A stretch of 39,806 nt of DNA from Saccoglossus kowalevskii (Eukaryota; Hemichordata; Enteropneusta; Harrimaniidae). The stretch lies in assembly GCF_000003605.2 (NCBI RefSeq), contig NW_003112502.1, forward strand, positions 34,086 to 73,891, read 5' to 3'. This document shows, piece by piece, positions 22,065 through 33,614 of the stretch (positions are counted from its first letter, which is position 1; each line of letters opens with the position of its first letter). A model generated the notes under the pieces. The model did no database searches. It was given only the letters and a program-made list of their open reading frames with translations, and was not told the DNA's origin. The position numbers were made by a program, and so were the translations under genes.

Positions 22065-24587
22065 ACATATCCAACAGTTAAGGTAGAATGCTGCACAAAA
22101 AGAAATACTATTGTTATTTTCTTTATTTTTACATATTTAATATATTTCATTTTACAAGAATGAAGAAAATTTGATATTTGATTGCCGTGCTCAGTTCAAA
22201 GCAAATCGATAAAATCAATAAAATAGTGGGAAAATAGCATGTTTTGTCTGTTTTATCATTCTTTCCTATGGTAAGAATATATCACATTATGGACGGTCAC
22301 ATAAAAACAAATATATAGAGAGACTTACAAGGAACTTATGATGTCTAAAGGTACCTATACAATTGTTAACGATGTTTTCATTGCAGTCTATGGAAATCAC
22401 TGCTAAAATACAGTTTTGTACATAATATTGTACTGTTTTTCTCAAAAAAGAGATTGACAGTGAACCAAAAAGGCTCGCGTATTGTTGACTAATACTAAAT
22501 CGAATAGTTGTAGACAGATTTTGACACGAAATATTGTCAATCATGAGAACTTGTGTCGTAATGAATGCTATCAAACCAATGTCATTTATTGTATTTTTCA
22601 GTAAGGAATATTTGTTATAGGCACTACAAACGTCACTACCCATAAATAAAGGATAAATTGCATTTTAATAATTTGTGCTATTCTGCAACCGACTCAATGC
22701 ATTTTTTATTACTATCCGTATTGTATAAAATTGAGAACGGTGATATTTCTATTCTAAAAATAACTACACCAATTCACTTTTATAACATCAGGCACACACA
22801 CATAACTTATTGTGAGTTAGTGTTTAATCAATCGCAAAGGCGAAACGTAAGGTTTGTATTATAATTCATAAAAGATTTCTCTCATCTGTATTCTAGTTGG
22901 TAAGCCACCTTTCATACTTATTCGCATGTGTCATTAAATATGAATTATGTGACATTGTTGATGTGACCATTAAAACGCTTATTGGATTAGCCCGAGACTT
23001 CTAAATAAAGACAGTCTAATTTAACTGAACTTATTTAGTAAATTGTATTTCTCGAAATTATCTATACTGTCTTTTTGTTTGTTTTTGTGTTTTTTTGTTT
23101 GTTTTTTTTGTTGTTTTTTGGTTTGAAGTCAATACATAGCTTAATATATACTTAATACACAACGCGGCGAATAGGAATTGATTTGACAACACTATCTTTC
23201 GTATTAGGTTATTATTACATTACAGACATACTTTATTGAGTGGATATCAAAAATGATTAAATAAATATTGGTGCAGATCAATCTTGCAAAAAGCGCTCTC
23301 CGATTCAATCCCTGTGAAACGATGTTTTGAAATTAACCACAATAAAGTGACCTAAAAAGGTTCTTGTTATTCCCTTAAGCAATTCAGTGAGTATTTGGAT
23401 TTCAGTTTTTTTAATAATGTTATTAAAACCAAGTATGATATTTGTGTACAGTACAGTAGAATTTAATTTCCTTGTGACTCATATCTAAATACAGTGGGTG
23501 TACTGTTACATATTAAGCAGGATGTTCATTGACATAAATATTTGATTATATACTTAGGATACATGTATTTTTATGTCTTCATTAATTGAACATGTATTAT
23601 GTTTGTCTACTGTCTACTGGAATTGTGTTTTAAGAAATTTGAATTTGTGTGTGTGTATGTTTCTTCTTACCCCTCCCCGCAGAATGTTTAGATTAACAAA
23701 AGTATAACAATGAGACAATAACCCATGATAGATCTGTATCAGGAAAATTCATAGGTCAATGACACAACACAAGTGACTGATTGACACATATCGACAAATC
23801 AAAAACCACAAGAACAAAACAACTGATGAATACACTACACTGCATGGCCAAATCAGTAAGAAAAATATATATGGTATATATAAAGTGATTTTACGGATGG
23901 GTACTGCTCTATATTCACCATGTAGTCATAATCAAAGAGAGATGAAATATGTCAGTAATACTAATAAATAATAATAATTAGATGTTCTGAGAATTGCAGT
24001 TTAGGAAGGAATACGATGTTTTAGAAGGAATACGAGTCAACAATATAACGAACTATTACTCAAAAGCCACTACACAACACAGAATATATGCGGGAAAATA
24101 ATGACATTTTTTGAATAAAGAATTCTCTGCTTGTATACAGAGGTACGCATTTGACTATGTAGTCACATGACAGACTAAATGCTATACCCTGTCAAAATTA
24201 CTCAATCCACGATTTCCAGAAAACATTACAATATTTCTGACTAAAATTTGCGGGATGCGAAAGTCTTACTATGTAAATAAAAAAAACTGAATACGTGATT
24301 ATTCTGCAGAGTGGACCTTGATTCATTGCTGAAGACTGTGAAAAACACTGTTGACGTGACCAATGATGGCGTTTTTGAAGGCTAAACTATGTGCTCGATG
24401 GTGTGAGAGAAAGACTTGTCAAAGAGATTTGTATATACATCTAATATTTATCGCCCTCAGATAATTCTACTGAATTTGGACACTCACTTTGCTATGAGTT
24501 GCTGTTCTGAGAGTGCCATGTAGGGCATTTGAAATAATCTTACCATATCAGGCCAGTCAATAGCAGTATTAGATTGCCAATAACACT
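22065..24587. other. no recognised gene
   Basis: A minus-strand opening of 118 codons at 22287-22643 and a plus-strand one at 22658-22864 are unassigned. At 24001-24036 a short AAGGAATACGA motif is doubled. Nothing else was seen apart from the T/G run listed separately. Confidence 0.4.
23072..23125. repeat. pure T/G low-complexity run
   Basis: 54 consecutive bases contain only T and G, mostly TTTG and longer T runs. It may be a degraded poly-A/C tail of a minus-strand retroposon, but no body was recognised beside it. Confidence 0.85.
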
Positions 24588-24743
24588 ATGTCAGCAGACG
24601 TGTACAATGCTTCTTATGATCAAGCAATTCGAGATGAAATGCTTGAAGAGGTTCCTGTCTCTTTCAATAGCGTTGGATACATTGAAAGGAAACTTACTGA
24701 ACCATTCAAACAAGACTACAGTATTACAACAACAACATCTTAG
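24588..24743 (+). CDS. candidate small ORF, 51 codons, unrecognised
   Basis: I do not recognise this protein. It opens at ATG 24588, has an in-frame TAG at 24570-24572, and ends at TAG 24741-24743. Its translation (start MSADVYNASYDQAIRDEML) is much less AT-driven than other short frames nearby, with regular Asp/Glu, Pro and Gly use, a likely amphipathic helix in the first 22 residues and a Thr-rich end. After the stop, another frame continues in a basic stretch that also looks protein-like, so this may be a frameshifted relic of a larger exon or transposon gene. No strong Kozak context and no clear splice donor were seen. A chance ORF remains the leading alternative. Confidence 0.15.
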   Translation: MSADVYNASYDQAIRDEMLEEVPVSFNSVGYIERKLTEPFKQDYSITTTTS

Positions 24744-27700
24744 TATTACTATAAACAATGTTACTTATCTAGTCAGGTCAGGAAGAAATTCAGTAAAGTC
24801 AAAATTGCAGCTTCAACGGCTTCAATAAATAAAATATTTTACAATTATCTGTAATCAAGAAAGACGCAACATACAGGTGACGATATTTTATTTTTACCAA
24901 ATACTTGACAATGTATCATCTGACAAATCTACTAATTCGGATGAGATTATTGAATTCATTAGCTAGAACATGACGTTGTTAACATTAACAACACACATTA
25001 TCAATGATTTGTGACTATGACTACGTTTTAAAGATTATTACTCTTTGATAATGGTGACATTGACATTGATAGATTTATATGTTATATCACTATTTATGGA
25101 GGTAGTCTCGAACCATCAAAATTAGTACACAAAACATTAACATATACTTCGTATTACAGGATCCTAAGTTGATGCAAAGGTCCACTAATGTGGCGCGTGT
25201 CCCTCGCAACCGCTTTAAACCCTACACAGCGTATTACAGTTGCATAACACTAGCGTTTTTAACAAATCTATTATTCATGATTGATTTATGCACTGTCACG
25301 TGAGACAATTCCATCTTATATCTATCTGCATTCACACAGTGTGTGTGACAACTGTGTACGTACACGCTACTGTTTTAGCTTTACTGTGAAACAATGTTCT
25401 AGCAGGCGGTGACTATATTGAAAGTGGTGAATGTTATAATTCAACCATTGAAATTAAACTATTTAAACAAAGCAAAACAATCGGTAGACCTATTGGTATC
25501 GTATGGTGCCATCAAATATTATTCTCGGTGTTACAATGGCGTGTTTAAAAGAAAAAAAAAACTTTAAGAAAAAAAAACGGATATTATCAGAACAATAAAA
25601 AACAAAAAAATTGCTTTTTTAGTCACTTATTATTATTATTTCCAGCTTATTTTCATCACCAGCCCTCAATTTCAGATATGGCATAGTATCTCCGCCATAT
25701 GAATCGACGATAAAATGGTTTATGATACTGACAAAATAACGACTAAACACAAAAATACAACCAGTATTTGGTGATTGCCCGGGGATATGCATTATTGCAA
25801 TATGAATGTAAATGACCGTGCGAAAAAAAGAATCACATTCCACGCTCAAGCTATAAGTGGTCCTAGGTTCTGACAACTGTTTATTGTGGAAAAGGAAATT
25901 GGTATATTTTGCTTACGCTAAAATTGTAATTAATTGCCTACGTATTGTGCCATAATCAGTAACTACTTCTCAATATTACCCGTTATGTCTGTGTGAAACT
26001 ATAGCATTTCTGTGTGAAAATACAGGACCACTGTTAAATAATGTTGTAATGAGTTCGGGACAATAATTGAAACGCAATTACTAGAAGTGTACCACATGTA
26101 GCCCACAGATAACACGTGATTGGTTATACTATTGAAAGATTAAAGATACAGCAAGTCTCTTAAAAAAGAATAGAAACGAGCAAGTGCATCGTGCTCCTAA
26201 TAAACAGCTGTCAACGCTCTAAAATACAATCTTGGAACGCCTCTGTTAACGCGTCCATAGCATCTTACTATTTACATCTTACTTTCGCCAATCTCGATAA
26301 CAGGCTTTTACTGAGAGGTGGGAAGAGCCAATGAAATAACAGGGAAACTAATCAGGATAGCGTGTACAATATAAACTGTACTGATTCGAAAGGGCTACGA
26401 ACCGGCAAGACCTACATACATATTCTTGAACATCCACGGATTCAATTGTTTTCTGTTTAGTGTTTGTCTGCGTCTGCTTATTTGTAAAGAAACGAATGGT
26501 CTATTGTGGTCAGTCGCATTCAAATGTAGCATATAGTATAGATTCAGGTGCACCTTCTGTGGTGTGAAATTGCACGATCATGACAAATACTGAAGTACAT
26601 CTGGCCCATAGGACGAGCGTATTGAATATAACCATTACTTAGATTAGTCTCCATTGAGCACCTTACCAATGTTAGAAGTAATTGTTTTGGTTTGTTTTGT
26701 TTAAAATTAAAACTCGTCGTCGCATGGGAGTAGAAGCAAATCAATTGTGAAATATTTGTAAAATGTTTCAATTCACCCCTTACTTTGCTGCTTCTTCCCT
26801 GACAAATTTATCATCAAATAAGCAAGTAGTTAAATAATTTAACACAAAGAGTTGACTTAACAATATAAATGAGATGGTTCTGAAAATAATACACCATAAA
26901 TCTTACAGATTTGGGAATGCACTCCACCCAAACGATCTGTCTAAATTAGAATCAGGCCTGGACAACTCGAAATCGTCAACAATGAGCCGGAAACAAGTTT
27001 TTCTAGTCAAGGCTGAACACAAACTGACTCAAAAGCACTTGGCTGTAAACGACGTTGATTGCCACCTGTGCAACTTATCTCAGCTAATAGCGGAGCGCTA
27101 GTACTTAACCTGGAATATGAATATTGATTAGGTATAATGTTATTTCTATTATACACAATAACGTTAACACTGTGCCTACTAGAACGTGGCAACAGTTATT
27201 AAATAATAGTGTCAGTTCCTCGACAAATATTCTTCTATCTGTGTACGTTATGTCATTTCATAAAATAATAGGTTTAGATGAAATACACTGTGTTGGGCAT
27301 TCTCATTCATTGAATCAAATGATATCGTGTCGTCGTCAATCGAAAAGGAAACTGTTTACAAGAATAGGCTGCTTTACAGAGCGCATATACAATATATGAA
27401 ATATACTTACCCAATAGTATGTACATAACTGTCGCAATGATGCACTTTATTGTGCAAAGCCAATGAAAAAAGTGAAACTAAATGATAAATATATATACAT
27501 ATAGTGTGATATTACTAAATAAATACATGTTAATCAAATCAACACTAGTGACCCTCCTACCTAAGCAAATATACAATAATATTCTTTCATACGAAGGTGA
27601 GCCGAAAGGTCATTAGCTTATTTTATGTAGGTTGACACAATTAGTGAACACAACGCACTTATCATCTAACTGTTCCTTCGTCCCAGTCATCCTGGCTAGA

Positions 27701-28890
27701 CACTCGGGAAATTAATAACGTCGTTGTCAAATAGAGATGAGAATATGCAACATTGTTAAACGATGTCACTACATCCGTCGTTGTTCGCCTAAACGTACAA
27801 TGCTAAGATTTTCCTAATAATCAACTAAGTACTGTTTCAGTATCTAAAACATGTATACAACCATACATTAGCAAGTTCACCAATTTTTCCTGTCAATATT
27901 AAACCAAAATTAGCTTCATTTACGCAGCTAGACTTTATGTCGAATTACTGTATATGGATGGCTGAACCGAATTACGATAATATAGTTGATCTAATCAGTG
28001 TATCACAGGAATGGCAGTAACGGGCAAGGATATTAATCATTATAATGGCTGGTGTGTACATTAATACATATTGATATAGCTTCCTGTAGACGTCTCACAA
28101 CGTATCTTGACAATTTCAGGTAATTTTCAAATAACGATTTTCACGTGTTACTAGCGTCATAGAATAGTGTGTTGGGGCCTTAGTGTACTGAATGTATGTA
28201 TATACTAAATTTGGTTGGTTTATGACACACTCGGTTAGGTAAAAGATGATCCACGAATAATTACATAATTAGGTAATTATTCATGTATTGTAGTGTGTTT
28301 GATTAGTAAACAATGACGTCAAAGGGAACTGTTCATAATAATATTCTGAAAATAAAATGCCGCGTGTATATTTTCAAGCCAGTAAAACCAATGTGCAATC
28401 AAATATGTATATAGGATTATAATTATCTACGCATTTGTGGAACACGACTGTATTTAATATATACTGTGTATAATCATGAGTTATCGCGCTTTGTTTTGTT
28501 TCACAAATACAGGGTCATGTGTTACTATAAAACACACTTTGTCTCTTTTGTAAATACAAGTTTATGGAATACTAGAGAACACTTTATGTTTTGTTACACT
28601 GTTGCAAGATCGAGTGTTGCTAAAGAAAACGCTTTATTTTGTTTCAACATTAATTATCTGAGTATTGTATAAAATGGTGTTTATTTAAAGAATGTAAGGA
28701 ATAAGGTGCTTGACCACCCTGTATATTGTAAATGATGTGCTTATTGTTTTATTCGCAGGCATTCTTTGTTTAACGATGTGTGGAGCGTCCTGACCATATT
28801 TGGCTTTATGTATGTGGTTGTCTGTGACGTTAAATATTCCGCTTATGTATGTATATGTAATTGTTGTAGTTCTGCGTTAATTACACGAAT
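24744..28890. other. no recognised gene
   Basis: Several openings of 61 to 91 codons (25619-25876 minus, 26544-26771 minus, 26874-27101 plus, 27124-27399 plus, 28466-28672 plus) show no domain I know. Some overlap each other on opposite strands (26874-27101 with 27007-27192). An A-rich patch lies at 25547-25613 and is listed separately. Confidence 0.4.
25547..25613. repeat. A-rich low-complexity tract
   Basis: Several A runs of 5 to 9 bases are separated by single C, G or T residues. It could be an old poly-A tail of a retroposon or simple low-complexity DNA. Confidence 0.8.
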
Positions 28891-29095
28891 ATTGGTGTGG
28901 TGTAGTGAGGTGTGCGTCTACTTACATTGACGAGGCGGTTTGCCGTTGTCGCCAATTCGAATCTCGTATATTCCTGTTAAGTTTAGTATATACTGTATGT
29001 TTTTTGTGTACTTTTTCCCTAAATAATATTGATGATAATCATGGTCACACCGAAAATTGTAAAGTTATTATACTCGGTTGGTTGGTTGGTTGGTC
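28890..29095 (+). mobile_element. tRNA-derived SINE candidate with (GGTT)n tail
   Basis: TGGTGTAGTGAGG at 28898-28910 fits a pol III A box, and AATTCGAATCT at 28954-28964 fits a B box at 8 of 11 positions. Box starts are 56 bases apart. About 110 bases later a GGTT simple repeat of nearly five units ends the segment (29076-29094). A tRNA-like head, an unrelated body and a simple-repeat tail is the usual order of a tRNA-derived SINE. The head does not fold into a clean cloverleaf. Exact ends and a target-site duplication were not identified, and the tail may be coincidental. Confidence 0.4.
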
Positions 29096-30530
29096 TACTC
29101 CCACTCCCCATTCCACAGCTTAGCTCTACGTCGTGCATATGATCGGCTGTTTTTGCGTGCAACATGTTCTTCCATTAGCGAACAGCCTTGCCTTAACATT
29201 CATGATGTAGTGTAAACAACCCGTTTCTCACAGGAATGGTGTTTGGTGCAGGATGTACGTGCGTTTCGATTGGTAACATTTTGTCTGCAAATATACAAAA
29301 GTAATGTTATCATCAAAACTATACATGAATATGAAGTCTGACAGCAAAACGTAAAGCTAGACTGTCTGTCAAACGTATATATAATATGTAGTATGTCAGT
29401 AAATCATTAAGGTGTTTTACCTTATTTACTTATGATAGCGCTTGATTTGTACACCTTATAGTATCAACAAATTCAAGACAATAAATGCATATATTTATAA
29501 ATTTTCGTTCTTTGGTCGGCTAGTTGTTTGATTTAAATAAGATTTGTAATTTGATATGCTTTTCGTGACTTGAACACTGGGGAATATGCAGACAGAAAGG
29601 AATCATGTGAGTAGCAATTACATATCGCTGTATAGAAATATGACTTTACACCCGCATGCCATCGATATCACCTGGTTCAGCATTTACATTGCATGACCTT
29701 TCCTTGCCAGACTTCTTGAATTGAGAAATAGAAATCTCATTTCATTCCATGAATTGAATTATCGTGTAGCATTTCTTGTAACTATATTAAGTTATACGAT
29801 TAGTGTCATACTCGGCTTACATTTTATATGCCTAACAATATTATAAATATGTTATCAGATTTGTTCGCGATTTCATCTGAACATTTTCAGGAAATTATTT
29901 ATAGGCGACTAAATTGTTCTAGTGAAAACTTTTATTGAGCGTGTAAATATACGAATACACGGGTAGTTATTAAGATAGACAAATGTATTTGGTCAGTAGT
30001 TGTAAGTGACAGCTAAACCTTTATGTTGTAACGTATTGTTTAATTTGTAAATGGACTTTGTGACACATAACACACATTTCACTGTCACTGACATTTCACT
30101 ATAAATGACGTTTTCACGCATCCACAAAATAATGCTCTTGATTGATCTACTTGATTTCCGTATGAAAAAGCTGTACAGGTGGTACTTTTAAATTACAAGA
30201 TATGTAAATCATATCTACAATTCGGCGACTGACACAATTATCCTTGACATTGGCTGAATATCTTCAATAACATCAATGGCATCCAGAATAGCGCCAATTC
30301 CTTGGTTAGTCTTCTCATGTATCCCAGTTTGATCTAATGACAATGGAGTCGACTGCAGTTGGTTAGTACAGTACATATCAGTCCTGCGTTCTGAAGGACT
30401 CCTATGCGACATGTACATTGCTGTTTAGACATATTATCTATTTAATATTTATTTCTATATTTCTGATATTTTAAATTGTAATGACATAGATTTGTCTGTC
30501 GGTAAAACTGTTCGTACGGTTACTAATAAA
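29095..30530. other. no recognised gene
   Basis: A minus-strand opening at 30215-30418 (67 codons) has a protein-like acidic second half but no known domain. It is preceded on its own strand by an AG that could serve as an acceptor. This is too weak to call. Nothing else was seen. Confidence 0.4.
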
Positions 30531-31743
30531 TAATGCCGACTGCGTACCACTGTAGGCGGATGCAATGGCGATTTGTGCATATCAGACATGTGGAAACAGC
30601 ATTATTCATTATTTCTCAACTGTATAAAAGGCTGTGCACAGAAAGATAGCATGATGACATATTACACGACATTAAATTTGTCAATGAAATGAAACTCACG
30701 CCAAAGGAAATCGTGCAGGCGGTGAACAGGTTAGAGAAAGGTAAAGCCATGGGGATGGACAATCTGGTCGCTAAACACGTGATATAAGCCAATTTAAGCC
30801 TTTACGCAATTCTTATCATGTGTTTTACTGCATTCCCTGCCTGACGAATGCACTTTTTTGTTCCTATCGTCAAAGACCAATCCAAAGATGTGTCGTTAAA
30901 AGTAAATTATAAACCAGTGGCAATTGAGTCCGTTTTATCAAGTTTCGCAATCGAGTTTGCTTACGCGCCTTGCGAAGTATATTCATACCAGTGACTATCA
31001 ATTGGGCATCAAGAGCAGGCACTCGACAGATATGTGTATTTTTGTACCAAAGAAAATTATAGAATTTTATAAATGCCACCAGTCGTCGCTATTCACTTGT
31101 TTCGTGGACTCGTCTAAAGCGTTCGATCGGGTGAATCACTGGACAGTAAGTTTATAAGGTGTTCCATTGTTTATAGTGCGTTGTTTAATGGTTAGCTACA
31201 GCAGCCACTTTTTCTGTGTACGCTGGACTACAAATCATTTACATTACGGCGATGACTTGATATTAATGTCTCCGTCCGTGAAGGCGCTATTTGAAAAGTA
31301 TGGTACATGCCATGATAGTATATATCATTCACCCTTGGATATATGGTGTCTGCATATAGAGATGATGCGCGGACGACTCAGGTCAATTTATGCAAGGGCA
31401 AATCTTATTTTGAGGAATTTTGGGAAGTGTTTAGAATTTGTGAATTGTACTCTTTTCCGCTTAAATGTATGGAGCAATTATTGTTAAACAGTTGCGTGCT
31501 CTGCATGTACCATACAACAATGGACATCGCTTGATTCTTAACTTGCAGAGGTCGAGCACTACAAGTGGTGATTGCGTCAAATACAAAATATTTTAAATTT
31601 TTCAACACTTCGTACAATTATAAACAGCGTTTATTTCAGAGTGACAATAGTATAATTGATAAATGTATAAACAAAAAGGTCAAATTTTTAGCGTAACTAT
31701 AGACACATTCTTCATAAATAATGTAATTTCTAATGCAATTCTC

Positions 31744-31793
<50 letters not shown>

Positions 31794-31810
31794 TAACAAT
31801 AATAATAATA
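30531..31810 (+). mobile_element. decayed CR1/L2-like LINE: ORF2 reverse-transcriptase remnant
   Basis: Collinear pieces of a non-LTR reverse transcriptase appear in shifting plus-strand frames. They are: a pre-RT stretch with ISDMWKQHYSLFLNC (30534-30670); LTPKEIVQAVNRLEKGKA (about 30677-30787, then a stop); VPIVKDQ...NYKPVAI (about 30860-30950); YQLGIKSRHSTD...CFVDSSKAFDRVNHW (about 30985-31145); and the catalytic-box region HLHYGDDLILMSPS (about 31236-31280), with YGDD where YADD is usual. C-terminal pieces follow, YARANLILRNFGKC (about 31395-31440) and LRALHVPYNNGHRLIL (about 31488-31540). The element ends in a TAA repeat. Between the VNHW motif and the YxDD box the spacing is far too short, so a segment is deleted. 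Multiple frameshifts and stops make it a dead copy. Confidence 0.88.
31745..31810. repeat. (TAA)n microsatellite at LINE 3' end
   Basis: About 22 triplets of ATA/AAT with two CAA interruptions near 31791-31798. Its position directly after the reverse-transcriptase remnant fits the simple-repeat 3' terminus typical of CR1/L2-type elements. Confidence 0.93.
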
Positions 31811-33015
31811 GCATGTTTTTATTATTATTTTAGCTCCTTGATCACGTGGTTAAAAGAATGATAATGGGTTCACATTCAAAGCGCTATCAACTCATATCAA
31901 CTGTGTTATTATATGCTTTAATACAGGCTAGATAAATATTTGCGCCCTTAATTTTGAGTCGCTTTGCTGCTTTGCTTAATTGTTTTGTTTTTTTCGTAAA
32001 ACCATTTCGTGTTAATCCAAACTGAACGCAGTTAACCTTGAGTGGTTTTGCACGTATTCGCATTTGCAATTCACTGCGCATACTCGACTGAGGTTGCTTA
32101 TTACTTGTTGAATAAAGTCTCCCGGCTTACACGATAAAAAATAAATCTTCTTTAAATGAAGTCATTCAGAAGTATCCCGCTCTGTTGAATATGGTAAACA
32201 ACCACAGCGTTTAAATGCTTAATCTTTCATTACGCCAGAGTTCCCAACCTCTGTAAGTAACTCGTCTAAATTCTATCCTAATGTACGTACTTCATAACAG
32301 TTAGGAAAGGATTTGAGAATATTCACATTGAAGTTGAAATATGACGAAAGTAATAATTATGATTAAATCCAAGAATACAGTTCTCCACAAATAATTTGAA
32401 GCAGATGCCATAATATATACACAGATGACATAAATATACATTTAGTACGACTTACATAATTACTATATATATAGTCACATAATCTGTTCTGTCAGTGTTG
32501 CCCCACACAATACAATTGTTTTGTTGATTTCTAACTGATTTAGCATTTATCCATAGGCTTTTAGTGTGTATTGATTGACAGTGTTCGTTAACGAATGTTC
32601 CACGCTTTCTTTTATTTATATCTCGTTTGAAATTACCAATATGAGACGGGTTATGAATTACCTACCTACGCAGTGGCAATGCCATTACATATGTTCCAAT
32701 TATTCAAAAATTATTTTCAATTTAAAACAGCATCCAACGCGAATGACACGTGTGAAATTTTCCGCTGCAGACACTTTCAGAAAATGTATAGCAAAAACTC
32801 GCAATCAACATTTATGTAATAAGGCTATATTTCCCTACAAATATAAATATATATTAAAATATGACTGATTAGGGGATTCTTTTTATAAATGTTGATTAGC
32901 GGCAATCCTAGAATATTAAGTGTGCTTATACAATACAACCGTTAAGGCGTACACTACTCGGTGACATAACTAACTCCATCGATTGCCCGCTCATTTACAT
33001 TTTGTTTCATTGCAG
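31811..33015. other. upstream of the membrane-protein gene; likely intron or intergenic
   Basis: Openings at 31887-32081 (minus, 64 codons, Lys/Arg-rich) and 32575-32868 (plus, 97 codons) are unassigned. The stretch ends in a pyrimidine-leaning tract and an AG at 33014-33015. If that acceptor is used, the end of this region is an intron in the 5' untranslated part of the gene that follows. I could not identify the matching donor. Confidence 0.4.
33005..33015 (+). promoter_or_regulatory. candidate 3' splice acceptor
   Basis: TTTCATTGCAG preceded by a T-rich stretch matches the metazoan acceptor consensus. It would put the start of an exon at 33016, 60 bases upstream of the ATG of the membrane-protein gene. 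Confidence 0.5.
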
Positions 33016-33075
33016 AACTCTTATATGGATCGTTCGAAATCTATCTTATTCTAATAAACGTAACTAATAACATCC

Positions 33076-33507
33076 ATGGAAGTGAATACGGAAGACGACG
33101 AAATGCTAATCTTATCAGACGAGTCGCAAGAGACAGAGAGACGGCGACGAAGGAGAAGGAGAAGGCACAGAAAAAAACATCGAGGATATTCAACAAAACT
33201 GACGTCATTTGAACTTAAGATTATGTATGGTGTGATGTGTCTCATTTTAGCAGCATCTTCGTTTTTGCCAGCTTTTATATTCCTCGGTGTTGGGTCGGCA
33301 ATGTCGCCAGTTCACGTACATGGTATCAACGTGTTTATAGTGGTTGGCAGTGTTTTCCTCTCAATAGGGTGTCTCAGTGGTTGGACAGGCGCCTTTCTCT
33401 GCTGGCGTGCACGTAAAAAATCCAGGAGACCGGGGGGATGTGTTTGTGAGAGAAACAGTACGATATGCCAGTGTAGAGCTTCATATGAACCCATTGCAAA
33501 GGTTTAA
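33076..33507 (+). CDS. two-pass membrane protein with Arg-rich N-terminus, TMEM100-like topology
   Basis: The only convincing gene in the window: 143 codons in one uninterrupted frame. In order, the protein has an acidic N-terminus (residues 1-21), a run of nine Arg then mixed His/Arg/Lys (22-36), a first hydrophobic helix (about 47-72), a short loop around 77-83, a second helix (about 84-109), a basic border LCWRARKKSRR, then a Cys tail with C122, C124, C131 and C133 (CxC, six residues, CxC). By the positive-inside rule both ends probably face the cytosol and the loop faces outward. The short loop and the Cys-Trp-basic exit of the second helix recall vertebrate TMEM100, but similarity is at topology level and I infer no function. 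The ATG is followed by G, and an in-frame TAA lies at 33061-33063, so the start is well supported. Base use is richer in G+C than the surroundings. A CxC tail next to a membrane helix may be palmitoylated or bind metal (inference). Confidence 0.78.
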   Translation: MEVNTEDDEMLILSDESQETERRRRRRRRRHRKKHRGYSTKLTSFELKIMYGVMCLILAASSFLPAFIFLGVGSAMSPVHVHGINVFIVVGSVFLSIGCLSGWTGAFLCWRARKKSRRPGGCVCERNSTICQCRASYEPIAKV

Positions 33508-33542
33508 ACTAGACTTTTCATTGAAAACAACTTATAATGTAT

Positions 33543-33614
33543 ACACATTATAATATCTCATATTAAACACATTATAATATCTCATATTGGACACATTATA
33601 ATATCTCATATTAG
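33543..33614 (+). repeat. 24-bp tandem repeat, 3 copies, just after the stop codon
   Basis: Copies at 33543-33566, 33567-33590 and 33591-33614 all start ACACATTATAATATC and differ only in their last two bases. The repeat begins 36 bases after the TAA of the membrane-protein gene, so it should lie in its 3' untranslated region. A weak poly(A) signal variant ATTAAA lies at 33562-33567, across the first repeat junction. Confidence 0.95.

Noticed and set aside
23262-23322. Third tRNA-like element, from a GATTCAATCCC near 23305 similar to a B box
   Set aside because: No A box or D-arm match at the proper distance upstream.
30870-31079. Minus-strand 69-codon ORF inside the LINE
   Set aside because: It is the antisense shadow of the reverse-transcriptase remnant, whose motifs are clear on the plus strand.
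31887-32081. Lys/Arg-rich minus-strand ORF resembling a small ribosomal or nucleolar protein
   Set aside because: The basic composition is suggestive, but no family motif was recognised and the frame is only 64 codons long.
33312-33494. Minus-strand ORF opposite the membrane-protein gene, and another at 33051-33245
   Set aside because: Both are antisense shadows of the plus-strand coding frame. Their Arg/Ser/Leu runs come from the complement of its Arg and acidic codons.
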